Source: Spirometra erinaceieuropaei
Lineage: Eukaryota; Platyhelminthes; Cestoda; Diphyllobothriidea; Diphyllobothriidae
Reading direction: 5' to 3'
DNA length: 64,000 nt
Assembly (NCBI GenBank): GCA_902702965.1
Contig: CACRXP010000381.1
Span: forward strand, 4,836 to 68,835
The notes under the pieces are model-generated. The model made no database searches, was not told the origin of the DNA, and saw only the letters and a program-made list of their open reading frames with translations. Positions 47,192 through 59,278 of the stretch are shown in pieces; the stretch's first letter is position 1; every line of letters begins with the position of its first letter. Both the position numbers and the translations under genes were made by a program.

Positions 47192-50100
47192 AATCCAATA
47201 GAGCGGTAAGGTTATGTGGATATGAAAAATGGCAATTGTGTTTGATCCCAGGGATGATGAACAAAAATTCCGTGGTGTCTAATTTGGCCATTAAAGTTTA
47301 AAATCACATAAGTGCCACTCAGAAAGAGTGTATTGTCAGAATTTTATTTCATTTGTAAAATGAAGAGAACGGCAAGCCATTTCAGTTAACATGGTTTTGA
47401 CCGTTCATTCAAATGCAGATATAAAAACCTATAAGGAAATAAAGTTGTCATAGCATTTTTTGTCGAATTCTATCTACCTACGCGCAATCGACCCAAATGG
47501 AAGCAAAGCGCGGACGCATTGGTCGTTAATAGCAGACTGTACCATGCACGAGCTGCTCACGCTGTATTTAGTTCATGGCTGACGTTTGAACATTAGCAGT
47601 ACCAGACTAACACTGTTTAAACAATTTACCAATCGAGATTTTTTAAGCAATCAATACTTCTGGGTATTTGTGCATTTTCGCAGGTCGAATAAGGCAACTA
47701 CAATTGCAACATATGTTTTTTTTGCATTCCTTCTTGTTCCAGACAGAAATAACATCATATAAATGTATCTGAATGATACCAGGCTATGTTGTTTCACGGC
47801 AATATCGGTTGCCAACTTTAAAAGCTTTCCGCTCCGTCTATAAGAAACAATCCTAATTTATTGTGCACGTAGCAGATACAAGGGTGTTAATCTAGCTAAC
47901 TTCTCAGTCGCTGTGAAAATTGAGATCAGCCAGAAGAAATCTATTGGTGGCGTATATTTTCACGGATGTTCTGTGCCAGTGAAAACATTTTTATCTCTGC
48001 TTAATATAATGATCAAGTTCGTTCTGATGCTCGGTTACCAGCAGCCTCTGTATGTGTGGGCTTGTGTAAAAGCCTGTTATCTGTCATATTTTACTGCTTT
48101 ACAATCGTCGAAAGTTTTCAGAGGACTAGAATAAATTTCAATTTAGAGAAAAATCATGTATTGAGGGGAAGTCAACGGGATTTGAGAATGGCACAAGGCA
48201 TGCTCTACATGCTCAAATTCCATAATGCCTTTACAAGAAATTCTGAGTGCCAATGTCCTTATGTTTACCAATGATGAAGGTATTTGACAGAGTTCACATC
48301 CACTTAGTTAAATCCCTATTTACGCATGCAGCATGCTTATCAAGACAAAAAACTCGCTCAGGTGATCCCTTTTAATCGAAGTGTACTTTGAAGATAATAA
48401 TCTTCGTCACACTGATTTAATTCTTTTTGTTAGCTGCGTGGCACTCGCTAAGGTTTCTTTTATAAATTGTAATAGTTTTGAGGAAACATGTACGGCAGCT
48501 CGAGCATCAGTGCCTATCGCAGAATGGGCCTCATTTTATTTTAAGCTGCTCTGTTAGCATGAATATAAAAGTAGTGTTTATGAGCTCATTTCATTTTAAC
48601 ACTGCTTTTGACTAGTTCACACATTATTTGCGCTAAATGGGTGTCGAAGTCTCTTCGAAACAGTGGGCTGTTTTGCGTGCCAATCCATATCCTTCACATT
48701 TTGGTCACGTACGAAAGGACGAAAATTTGGGTTTAAGTGGCATGTGTATCTGAATCGATTTCCCGAGGACTCCTTGAACATGTATTCATACGTAGAGCAT
48801 CCCTGCTCGTGTGGCCAACGCATGAAGTGCTGCTAACGGCTGACAAACCGCAAACGCACAAAGGTTTTATATCTTAAACAGACCACATGAAGTGAAACAT
48901 GATGAGTTTAGTGATGACGTCAGATATCACGGACAATTTACCGCCTTTACAGATTTTACATATTTATTAGACTAACAGTTCATTGTGAGAACTGTCTTAG
49001 AGGATTAAACACATAAACAGCGAGGATATGTGGGTGAACACGGTGCGTTGGGACGGCAAGAACGTCATATTGCTTTGAGCGAAACCGAATCGCGCTTACC
49101 TACTGCTTCACAACATGGTGCAATTGTCTGTCATGTGATGGGTGGGGGAGTAAATGGCGTAGGTGCAACAATTGCACCAGATGGGTGCATGAAGTCTTCG
49201 TTAGTTAGCTGTGCATGTCAGTCATTTATTGGTTTGTCAGAGCTTACTCGCTGCCACTGGGCACTGTAATTAAGAGCTCACTTTTTACAAGAGGTATCCA
49301 GGAACCTCATTCTATCTGTTGCAGCGAATCGCCAAGCCCTTAGTCTCGTCACTGCGCTGTGTAAAAGAAATAGATAACACTAAGTAAATGTCAGGAAATA
49401 CAAAAGAATGCACATGGTTGCAACATGATTACATCATGGACGACGTGGTTCCCCGACTCGCTTTTTAAAGCGTTGACGTTCGCTGTCCTCCAAAAATACT
49501 TGGTTTAACTCCGCAACAGGGATAAATTACTCGTAAACTTGGCCAGCGGATTTGTATCCTCTCACTAAAAATTGCTAGGATTGCAAAGCTAAATCCCGTA
49601 TTTTAAGGTTAGATCTTCATACACCATTGAGACTGAGTCCTATCACATTTGGGTTTCTAGCAAAATCGAAGTCAAATATTCACTTAGATGTGCACGAGTT
49701 CATTGTGCAAGAAGGTGACCGTGTCAGTCTTGGGGCAGTTTGACCGGTTAACGCGACTGTAAATTGGCCAAATAAAATGCAGACCAGCTGGGTTTTAAGG
49801 ACTGACCAGGCATAATAAAAACTTCCTAAACGGTATCAAAGTGTCGGTCGGAAGCCTGTCACCAGAATGTTTGTAAAATTATGCGCCACGCAGGGAAGCA
49901 GCCCTTTAACGACCGTAGGGAACAGGGGTAACAAATTTCCTATCAACCCGCCTTCAGTTACACTCTCTTCGCACTGTTAACAGAAGTCAACCATGGTTAT
50001 TGCTCAGTACTTTCATGTCTCAAAGAGATATCGATTTAGATCTTAAAGAAGTCAGACTCGATGAACTTGTTTTTGGCTATGCAATACAATTAGTTACAAA

Positions 50101-50576
50101 TAAGCAGCAAGTTTTTTTAAAAAATGACAGCAAATAATGTAGAATTCAAGCAAAATAATTGTAGAAGGCGTCGACGCATGTAACACAAAAGGGCGAATTG
50201 CATTCTTTTTTGGTAATGGGCATGCTTAATAGACAGGCAAATGTGTCAAGAGAGTTTTATACTGAGTCTGCCATATTTAGTCGAGGAAGCGAGACATGCT
50301 AGGACGCACGAACAAACATGTAGGATTCCTCTTCTGCCAGGTGAGCTTGGCGTTTTGCACGAACGACTTCTGCGAACGCAAGGTTGGTTGACTAAATATA
50401 CCCCTACTGTCTCTGCTACTATGAGTATTCGCAGAAACTTGGAGTTCCTCGCCATAACTATATAACGGAGAATAAGAGAAGTAAGGCGACAATGTAAACG
50501 TTGGTTTGTCTGGTTCCATCGTCGTTTCAGCTAAAAAGCCCCAGCTTGTATTGGCCAATTCCTGTAAGCACAAAGC
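47192..50576. other. non-coding, nothing recognised
   Basis: Frames at 47913-48274, 48617-48823, 49030-49269 and 50241-50612 lack domains, and the last set is open on both strands. No repeat partner noticed. Confidence 0.4.
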
Positions 50577-52345
50577 CGGTAGGTGAGCTAGCTCATGAAA
50601 TATTGACCGCAATTATGAAATCTGTTCTTGAATGTTGCAAGATTAACGATAGTACAGAAGGCTTTTAAGACAATTTAGTTACATTGGAACTCTGACTACT
50701 GAAACAGCTTCTTTTCGTCCGCCTACAAAATTGACAATTTGCAAAAAATGACTATGTAATTCCTGGGGACCTTTTTCACAGATTTTCGACGTCGATATCG
50801 TACCAAACATTTTTGTAAGAAAACGCGGTATATTTTCCCTCATTCACTAATTTGATACCAAAGTATGCCAACTTCAAAATTCACACTTGAGGGAAGAAAG
50901 CAATGGGGTTTTGAAAATATTTCAAATCATAAAAATTTTTAAGAACGTGAAATGTCCATTTAGAAAAACATCACACGACTGCATTAATTAATGTCGCTTT
51001 TAAGGATTACGGCAGACATTAATGAAACCAGTATGGCATCTTCTTAATTGCTTATAGAAATGTATAATTTACCGTTCCCGAAAAATATAGAGCTTGTTGT
51101 TCGGAAGCTATGGATACAACTGTAACGGCGGGTCCGGTTAGAAATTATCCTGGAATTGAAAAAATTATTTACGACCAGATCTTACTCTACCCTCAGGAAT
51201 GAAATTTAAAGAAGACGTACAGTAGGTGAGCTAATTCATGAAATGTCAACCGAAATTCCCAAATGCGTTTTTGGTTGTAAAACTAGGCAGCTTGCAACAT
51301 ATTTCTATAATATTTAAGTTACCTTAGAATGCCGGCTATCGAATGAAGTTCCTTTCGGCTGTATGAAAAAAACTACACTCTGTAATAAATGTCTACTTAG
51401 GCAGCATAAAGTTTCCTCAATAATTTTCGATGCCCTTAAAACTCCAATTATATTTCTTGAAGAACATGCATACAATATTCATTCTTCTGCTCATTCGGTA
51501 GATAATTACGTCTTCCTACAATCTTATACTCAAGGGTTAACAAAATTCGGTTTTTAAAAACTTTTCCAATTCCCGAATAATTTTGAACCCGCTCTACCGT
51601 TACACTTGCATTAAGGGTTTCCAAATTACGAACAGTACATTTTCCGCGTACAAAAAACCACACATTCTTCTACGTTGGTAAATGCACAGACATGACGGTT
51701 TATGACCGGCCACTTCACGGTATTTAAAAGACCTACAATTGAAAACGTTTAAAGCCAAAGCATATTTCACCTTTGGAAGAAGACATAATTATCTACCGAA
51801 TGAGCAGAAGAATGAATATTTTTATGCATGTTCTTCATGAAATATAATCGGAGTTTTTGGGGCAGTGAAAATAAATGAAGAAAATTCATGCTGCATAAAT
51901 TCATTTTTTACGGCGTGTAGTTTTTTTATGCAGCCGGATGAAACTTCATTCGAAAGCCGGCATCCTTAGGTAACTGAAATATTAAAGAATTATGCGGCAA
52001 CCCTACCTAATAAATCTTTTTGAAACGAAAACGCATTTCGGAATTTCGGTTGACATTTCGTGAGTTAGCACGCCCGCTGTAATTTGGTGCCCAGTGAGTG
52101 GAAGCCAAAACATTGCGATGCACTTTTTCAATGGAATATATTTGGATATATAAAGGAAATCGAAAAAAAAGGAAAATCTTCATCAATTAAGTAGTCATCT
52201 TTCTAATGCATAACTTTCGCGGCGGCTGTAAAGAAACTCTTTTAATGGTCGATATTCTAATGTGATTAACATATATTGAAATTGCGCTGTAAATCTTTAG
52301 TATTGAAAACCCGCATAAAATATCCTTTTTAATTGGAAATACGTG
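50577..52345 (+). mobile_element. foldback element FB-I, interrupted by FB-J
   Basis: The left arm and centre (50577-51217) begin cggtaggtgagctagctcat. The right arm resumes after FB-J at 52080 with a decayed ttaagtagtcatctttctaa block and a terminal ttagtattgaaaacc...aattggaaatacgtga stretch. FB-J sits at a TA inside the right arm, where intact relatives read aaagaagacgtgattct without interruption. Confidence 0.75.
51220..52079 (+). mobile_element. foldback element FB-J, nested in FB-I, with TA duplication
   Basis: An 860-bp element with ends cagtaggtgagctaattcat and the complement of cagcgggcgtgctaactcac. TA lies on both sides (51218-51219 and 52080-52081). The inner parts of the ends are identical (gaaatgtcaaccgaaatt). 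Belongs to the same subfamily as FB-B. No transposase. Confidence 0.9.
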
Positions 52346-53625
52346 ACGAGAAGGCAAATTTTTGTAAGCCTTTTTAGTTGGACAGTGTTCAGTAAAGTCT
52401 ACGGAGACAGCAGATTCGAAACAGAGACCTAGTTGACTGGAAACCAACCCACTGGGAATTCATCATCAACACGCTGAATATTGGCAGCATGCGTCAATTT
52501 ACGTCAACAGCGGACTACCCTGAAACCACATTTACAGATAACGACCATCTCGACTGATAGACTATTGTCAAACCAGGGAAGCGAAACCTGCATTAAAACA
52601 GGCATACACAGCAGAAACCAGTGCTAACAAAGTTTGCCAATGCATGTCAACTTTAACTTGGTCTTTGTATAAAAGAAACAACATGAAGCATACAGAGACC
52701 TACATTTATACTAAAAGCAAAGCAGCTAGGTCATTGTTTACTGACTACGTACTACTAAGTGAAACGGTATTTAAAAAATGCAATTTGAGAAAGAAAAACA
52801 TGAAAAACGAGAATATTTCGTTATATGTGCAGACTAATAATCTGACATTCGAATGAATCATGCACTCTAAAACTTCGCATAAATGTTCAGTGATTTTTCG
52901 TATGCCTAAAGCTAGCTCATTAGTGATTAGAGGATACTCATTGCACATAACGCCAAGTGCGTGGGCAGATGTTTTTCTTTATTTTTTTCTAATTGCAGAT
53001 CGGTGTTGCGTGTTTTCAGATGACATCATTGGTATTTTCGTGCGGTTATCGGTTTTTCAGAAGTGAAATACAAACCGTATCAACGTATCCCCTTCGAACA
53101 ATGCGTGGGTTAAGTCAACTATCACATGATTTCCGTCACATAAAAATCTTCCTGCCATCTCTTTGGCACTAGGTACGTCAATGTCTGGTTGACGTAACAG
53201 TCTCTGGTGCATTTACGCTAGATGTGCCTGCAATACAGTCATACCTTGAAAAAATAATCCAAACGTTGTTTTTCACCACTATGTATGTCATACGCAGACC
53301 AATTCTCCTTCAATGCAATAAATAATTCCATGAGAAGTAGGAATTATTAACTTATGTGGAACACATTAGGTGACTTCTAAATAGGTAATTACCGCAGTTA
53401 ATCTCACATTCGCATGCTTAAAAATGGCAATTTATTTTACCCTCAAGGTGGATAACATACCAAGGCTTGTGCATTTTAACAAAACGGTTGACAAATAGGT
53501 TCGTATGGACGTGGTAGCTTCGCAAGATCGTCGGACATTTGGTTTGAAAGTGGAATAGCCGAATTACTAAATTGATTAATGGATCTGTAGGCGTTGCATC
53601 TCATTTATTAACATTTGCTTTTCAA
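52346..53625. other. non-coding, nothing recognised
   Basis: No supported gene. It could be intron upstream of the candidate exon at 53640. Confidence 0.4.
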
Positions 53626-53639
53626 CTGGTATTTTGCAG

Positions 53640-53874
53640 TCTAGCATCGTTTGCTCCTCAAAGTACGACTTCCTTGGCAGAAAGCCGAGAATTTATGATA
53701 ATCCGGATGATGAGAGACATTGTCACCCTGCCCGGCGGTTTGCAGAATGAGATGAAATTGCTAGGCTTATTGGAAAATGAAAATCCTTATGACGTTCTGC
53801 AGACTAAAGAGTTCAAGAAGCACGTCAACAGAGCAATAGACGAGATGTTACAGAGACGTCTAATGGGAGGATAG
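53640..53874 (+). CDS. candidate terminal exon, unidentified protein
   Basis: A pyrimidine-rich acceptor ends tattttgcag just before 53640. The frame (entered in phase 2) then runs to TAG at 53872-53874. The product of about 78 residues is strongly coding-like: LAESREFMIIRMMRDIVTLP, GLQNEMKLLGLLENENPYDV, KEFKKHVNRAIDEMLQRRLM. It looks helical and soluble. I do not recognise the family. No AATAAA was seen close after the stop, which weakens the terminal-exon call. Upstream exons are not identified. Confidence 0.5.
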
Positions 53875-54175
53875 GATCTAGGATATACCAAAAAACAACG
53901 AATACTAAACGCATCACCGAATTCCAGATTGACCATCTTATTGGTCAAAAAAGCAATTGTATCAGAACCTTCCTCAAACGAGTTCAAACGCGTTGTAGTT
54001 AAGCCGAGGAGAGAAGGGTGGAAGCGACACAGCTACATTGCCTGTTCACAAGCAATGATTACCCATGACCCTGCCTATCTGAATGCCGAAGGAAGCCTAC
54101 TCGTGAACGATGTAACAGTGAAAAGTCGACGTTTTGGCTTGCTTTCCCCTTGTGAGGGATGTTTCATAAGTTGAA
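53875..54175. other. non-coding, possible 3' flank
   Basis: A short open frame (53929-54174) has no domain features. Confidence 0.4.
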
Positions 54176-54194
54176 GAAAGAAGTCTAAACTCAT

Positions 54195-54487
54195 TTGGGA
54201 TTAAGGCAGCAGATGATGAACCCAAAAACCGGCTACCGGCAACGGAACAGCCAGCAGTGGTTTGTAACATGCCATGGCAAGGTTGCAATGCAAGGTATGT
54301 TGGTCAAAAGGGAAAACGCGTGAGCACCAGCTTGGAGTCGTCGCGAGGACAAGCAATCACTGTTTTATGGTCACATACAAGAGGCGAAGCACATTTTCGA
54401 ATTTGGGAAGCAAGCGTCATCGACCAAGCCAATGGCCAGATGGCCAGACTGGTGCTCGAAAGTTGGTCTTCAGAATGGCATTACTGA
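54195..54487 (+). pseudogene. PLE-4, GIY-YIG endonuclease fragment
   Basis: The frame around 54257-54487 reads a GIY-YIG domain of a PLE type different from PLE-2: VVCNMPWQGCNARYVGQ with a paired Cys region, GKRVSTSLES, then LWSHTRGEAHFRIWEASVI and the late catalytic-type glutamate in ARLVLESW. The lead-in 54197-54256 (DDEPKNRLPATEQPA) resembles the linker before the nuclease. It stops at WHY where PLE-2 continues through NRHLDLPAAY; the tRNA-like SINE begins at this point. The usual first-motif residues are altered (VVCN for the GIY part), so it is probably inactive. Confidence 0.68.
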
Positions 54488-54664
54488 CAAAGACAAGGGA
54501 GACTGGAATGGCCATTTCTGGTTTATTATCCGTCGTCAGACAGCCATGCCCAACCCCGAAGTGTGGAACACCCGAGGCTCGAACTCGCGACCTGTTAGTT
54601 AGAAGTCCACGTCCCTAACCACTGGGCCACGATCCCGTTGCACTATGGGTTTTCGATCGAGAAT
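54481..54664 (-). mobile_element. tRNA-Arg-like SINE, copy 1
   Basis: The minus strand carries a Pol III A box TGGCCCAGTGG (complement of 54619-54629) and B box AGTTCGAGCC (about 54576-54586), with an anticodon-arm-like GGACTTCTAA between them, as in tRNA-Arg(UCU). Downstream is a non-tRNA body (cacttcggggt, ccattccagtctccctt). It abuts the end of the PLE-4 frame. Confidence 0.82.
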
Positions 54665-54689
54665 ATAAATTGGTACGGGCGGTAATAGC

Positions 54690-54805
54690 ATACTGCCTAT
54701 ATCATGCTCCGCTGTGCAGCGGCTGGTTGGGCTCGAGAGAGAGCCCGTAAGGCACAAAAAAACGCGTGAGTTCTGTAAGAACGATCGCTGAGCGCCCCCT
54801 ACCAT
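54690..54805 (+). repeat. SINE tail fragment preceding copy 2
   Basis: ctgcctatatcatgctccgc through gagcgccccctaccat matches the 3' part of SINE copy 2 (54994-55111), giving a tail-then-full-element order typical of dimeric or tandem SINEs. Confidence 0.72.
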
Positions 54806-55111
54806 TGTATATTCCCGATCGAAACCGACAGGGCAACGGACTCGTGGCCCGGTGGTTAGAGGCGTGGACTTCTAACTAACAGGTCGCAAGTTCGAGCTTC
54901 GCGTGTTCCACACTTCGGGGTGGGCATGACTGGCTGACGACGGCTAATAAGCCAGAAATGGCCATTCCAGTCTCCCTTGTCTTTGTCGGCAATGTCATTC
55001 TGCCTATATCATGCGCCGTTGTGCGCCTGCTGGTTTGGCTCGAGAGAGCCCATAAGTCACAACGGAGCGACTGAGTTCCGTAAGAACGATCGGTGAGCGC
55101 CCCTCACCATA
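54806..55111 (+). mobile_element. tRNA-Arg-like SINE, copy 2, near full length
   Basis: A box TGGCCCGGTGG (54845-54855) and B box AGTTCGAGC (54889-54897) in the plus direction, the same GGACTTCTAA arm, then the body and a 3' part ending gagcgcccctcaccat. Upstream, gatcgaaaccgacagggcaa is shared with copy 1, so the element includes about 35 bp before the tRNA part. No poly(A) tail is seen. Confidence 0.83.
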
Positions 55112-56189
55112 GTTGGTTTTCACTTAGCACAATCGACAGAGCCATTGATCTTTATTCGGGCCATCAGGCGCTTCGTACACGGCTCCGGTCAGTCTAGACG
55201 AGGCCAAAGGCACTGGCAAAAATCGCGGTTCTTCCAACGATTATCCTCCTTACAGCAGGGGAAAGAACCAGCTGGAGGACGCACGACCAACGTGGGCCAT
55301 CGACATACTGACGAGCCCAATCAGACGAACGGACTTCGCGAATGCGATGGCGCCTACTCAGTCCATCAGGCAGTGAGAGGATTAGTCCCGGACGCCGTGG
55401 CGACTACAACAGACGAGCAGGGGACAAAGGTCGCCCATAAAAAGACCAGGGACGGGAGGCAGGTTAGAGTTCGCGCGTCAGGCATGCCCTAAACAGGAGA
55501 CAGGCGGCGAGACAGAACAATTCTGGGCTCGCTGGTACGGACACTGCACCACCCTGATGATTGTAACGAGAAAGTTAACAAAACGCGGCACAAATACCGT
55601 GTGGTCCATGGAATCGCTTCTTTTTCGTCTTCGTATCCTTTTGGGGATGTTGAGCGAGATAATTTATCCGAACTTTTAGTAGAATTAAGAGGACAAACAA
55701 GGGCGAACAAAAATGAAATGACCCCCAAGAGTAGGCCATAAGCCACTCCTCGTCGTGCTGACTTACCCGTGGCTGCAGGCCTTTAATTCGTCCGGGAATT
55801 AATCGTCTGATGGTAGTTTATGAATATTATGACTGATAGACCTCCGCCCAAATATTCATACCAAAATTTAGTCTGAACATACAAGTCACAAATAGACTGA
55901 TTTCCTCCACGTTAGTTAATAATTACTGAGGAAATCTAGGGAGTCCATTGATGAGTAAAACCCCTCGCAATTGAGCCATCTAGCAGCATAATAGAGGTGA
56001 ATCACGTGTCTGAAGTTAAAACCAGTACGTGTGCTGTTCAGTATGGGATATCATGCTATCTCATCCAATGAGATAATTTATATTTGCCGGTGGCAACGCT
56101 CCTTCTGTACCACTGGAGTCTGTCCGGTAAATGTGAGCGTGCGTGTACAACGTTCGTTAGCCTACACACTGTCCTGAATGGTCTTATTC
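55112..56189. other. GC-richer stretch then AT-rich non-coding DNA
   Basis: 55130-55500 is noticeably richer in G+C than its neighbours and open for 115 codons (55145-55492), with a basic, Gly/Arg-rich product and no recognised domain. It could be a fragment of another retroelement. The remainder shows nothing. Confidence 0.35.
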
Positions 56190-57310
56190 ATCATCTACTT
56201 CCACATGTTGTTTGCGTCTAAACAACATTGTGCTGATGTGTGTGTGAACAATGCTCCTTTGCATAATTCTGGCAGGTGCCAGAATTCTAATTTGGGATGC
56301 TTTTGCCTTACTCTCTTCGACGTTCGGCGTGCCCTGCGGACTCCATGCCACTGACCTTCACAACGAGCGCTGAGCGTCAACCGGACGACAAACTTCAGTT
56401 CGGATACAACTGCGTCCACACAGTCCAAGCTGCCCATGAGCCACATGGAGAACACTCTTTGGGCTGGTGTAGCATGCACCAATCGGACAACACTTGATCT
56501 TGCGCCACCAAGTCACCAAAGTTGTGGCCACCTCTCGCCTTATGCTCTCTCAGGCATTACTGGACGGACGCAGTAAACAGCAGTCCATTCCTTGCCGCCT
56601 AGGACAGCAATTTGAAATGGTGAACAAAACGCATTTCTCATTCTGGATTCCTTGGTCTTCTTCCCGTTATCCGGACTGGATCTAGTGACTCTGGCGCTCT
56701 ATGTACTCTCCCTACTTAGACTCCACAAATATTTTCTTGGAGTATTGTTGGTTAAGCAATCGAATACACGGCAGGTCAGGCGATGCCACTTTCACACTCT
56801 CGCATTCAACTGCAAATATTCCTCAAAGCGGAAGTAAACGCCTGCTTCACCAAGAAAGCCGAAGGCCTAGTCCATTAAAGGGGACATATGATACGGACCT
56901 TACAGAACGCGAAAAGTGCCACAGTGCGTTTCACACACTGCGCTTTTGTTCGTGCAATATTGAATGGTATTTAGACATAAGGTTGGTGGACCTTGAGAAC
57001 GGTGAACTGGGGTGCTGGATGAGTTTGTTTTCGCCAACGTTAAATTTATCACGTGCGAAGATCACTTTTACTATTCTGATATTCTTCTCCACTCGCAGGT
57101 GCATGTGTTTGCATGAACGAACCAGCGCCTGTCAGTTAAATTTAAAGCCTGTTGTTACGTCTCACCATAAATTCCACTGAAGCCGAGGGAAGGACTATGT
57201 GCCGGGGGAAAGGTACAATCCAAATCAAGCGGGCATATTCGATTTTCGTTTCTGGGCTAATTAATTCAGTGGTGATCAAATGCTGCCACTTGACCAGTAG
57301 GCTAACTGCC
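56190..57310 (-). repeat. composite repeat W(-): downstream segment and terminal module
   Basis: The complement matches 34431-35395. The terminal module is 56545-57310 and the downstream segment 56190-56545, with the related minus frame at 56195-56482. The module here is uninterrupted and shows the pre-insertion sequence ttcgccaacgttaaattt for the S insertion site in the other module. Confidence 0.8.
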
Positions 57311-58789
57311 GGCAGAGGAATGCGGTAGACGTCGCAGGATTTTTGTTGTTAAACCGATTCTGCAACATCTTTCTCACCCTGATCGCTATTCGAGAACGTA
57401 CAATAAAAACAATAGCAACCACTCAGCGACTGTGCACTCTAACGAATTCGTAGAACCCTTTTAATATGGCGACAAGTGGATCGAACTGGGGGATACCGCT
57501 AAATGGCCGACATTCTCTCCTTCATCAGTCCGCTGTAGACGATTGCGTAAAACGCGTTGTGAATAAGCATGCAGCCTACGGGCTCTTCGGAAACCAAATG
57601 CCTGCTTGATGACTATCATTACCATCTGGCTGAAGAATTATACCGTAAATGTTAGGTAGGCAGGCTCTTGTGACGCTTTCACTTGCCACTTGATCAGCTC
57701 ATATATAAGTATGGAAGGTTTGTCGTGCAAACTGATGTCATCCGCAGACCCCAGTCACTATGAACTTTGAGCTTGAACCCGAATTTGGACATCAACTGAG
57801 TAAGAATTGTAGGCTACACATGGTAAATGAAATGTCTGCTAGATGAAAATGGCTCACGTGCGGAGCCGCAATAACGTGCTCCCAAAGTAACACAGAAATC
57901 GGAGCGCCTTAATCGATGGCACGTCTGTGTTGGTTGTTAAGTTGATTGGAAGCCGGCGATGGCAGTTACTGGCCGGGAAACAGGCCACCAGCCGTAAGCT
58001 CAGACCGGCAAAAGACAACCCCAACGGGTCATCCACATATCTCTCTGGGGAGTGGCTTTGGTCTTCCTTTCTCTCTGCAGGTTCTACTCGAAAATAGGGA
58101 GAAGGCATGACCATATGCAATTGAGACATTTATTGATAACTTTGAGACTTGCTTAAAGATGTGATTTTCTGCGAACAGAATTAATTAAGCAGCAAAATGT
58201 GGAGGTAAGTAAATATGCTCTGCTGTGATAATTAAGGTGTTTCAGGGTTACTATCCTTATTTAACCGCTGAAATATCTCCAGAAATGCCCATGCGACATA
58301 GGCCATAAAGTTTATTTACGAAGAATTATTTTCTTTCGAATAAATGATTTATTCACTCTGTCTGACCCAAATTTCGAAAAAAATACACAGACACAGAAGC
58401 GGAAAGTCCATGTCTAACGTAATTCTGGCCGGCTGACATCAACCAGGCATCTGAGTCATCTCTAAACTGCTGGCGAGACACTCCAAGTTCCTGCGTCAGT
58501 TAATAGTTGCGACGGCAGATGCAGTGGTCATACGATTTGCCAACCCAGCCTCGTGCTCGTATTAAGCGTTTATGCATGTGCTGAGTCTCCCGTGGTTAAA
58601 GACAAATCAAGCATTTTAGTTCACGACCCCCATGTTGCGTTATAGCTCCAGAACATGGACAGATACTCGCCAGACAACTTCCCCCTCCCTAAACCCCAGA
58701 CAGAACTAGAACCTGACCACTGAGCTCTGAGCACCCTTCCCCCATATTGTCTTTCGTTAGATGTTTAACTTTTGCTAGTTCTTCCTTAT
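57311..58789 (-). repeat. composite repeat W(-), interior
   Basis: Complement of the W(+) interior minus about 870 bp. The minus frame at 57854-58129 has no recognised domain. Confidence 0.75.
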
Positions 58790-59278
58790 ATTACCGTATA
58801 GGCATTACTGGACGCGGCCAACAGCATCCTATGCCTTGTCACCCGTAACAGCAATTAGAAATAATACACAAGGCCTATTTCGCATTCTGGTATCCTTGGT
58901 CTTCTCCTGGTAATCGGGACTTGATCTAATGTTTGTGGAGCTCTATATACTCGCGCAAATTAAGTTCAACAAATACTCGTTTGCATATCTTCTTCTTCTT
59001 AATAGACGTGGATTACGCAAGTCAGGGTATCGTCATTTTCACGTCCTTCTGTTCAAATGCAAATAGTCATTGAGGTGGAATAAAACGACCGTCTCATCAA
59101 GAAGGCCGATTGGGTAGTCAATTAACAGGGGTATACGAAATGTTGCCCATGGTACCTATATCTGGACTCTTACCACATGCGAGAGCGCCACACATAATCC
59201 CATAAACTGCGGTTTTGTGTGTGCAATATTGGGGCAAAGTTTGAACTGGGGTGCTGGATGAGTTTGTTTTCGCCAACG

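Noticed and set aside
55145..55492. 115-codon basic frame as a gene
   Set aside because: No domain, splice or poly(A) support, and G+C richness alone can keep a frame open.
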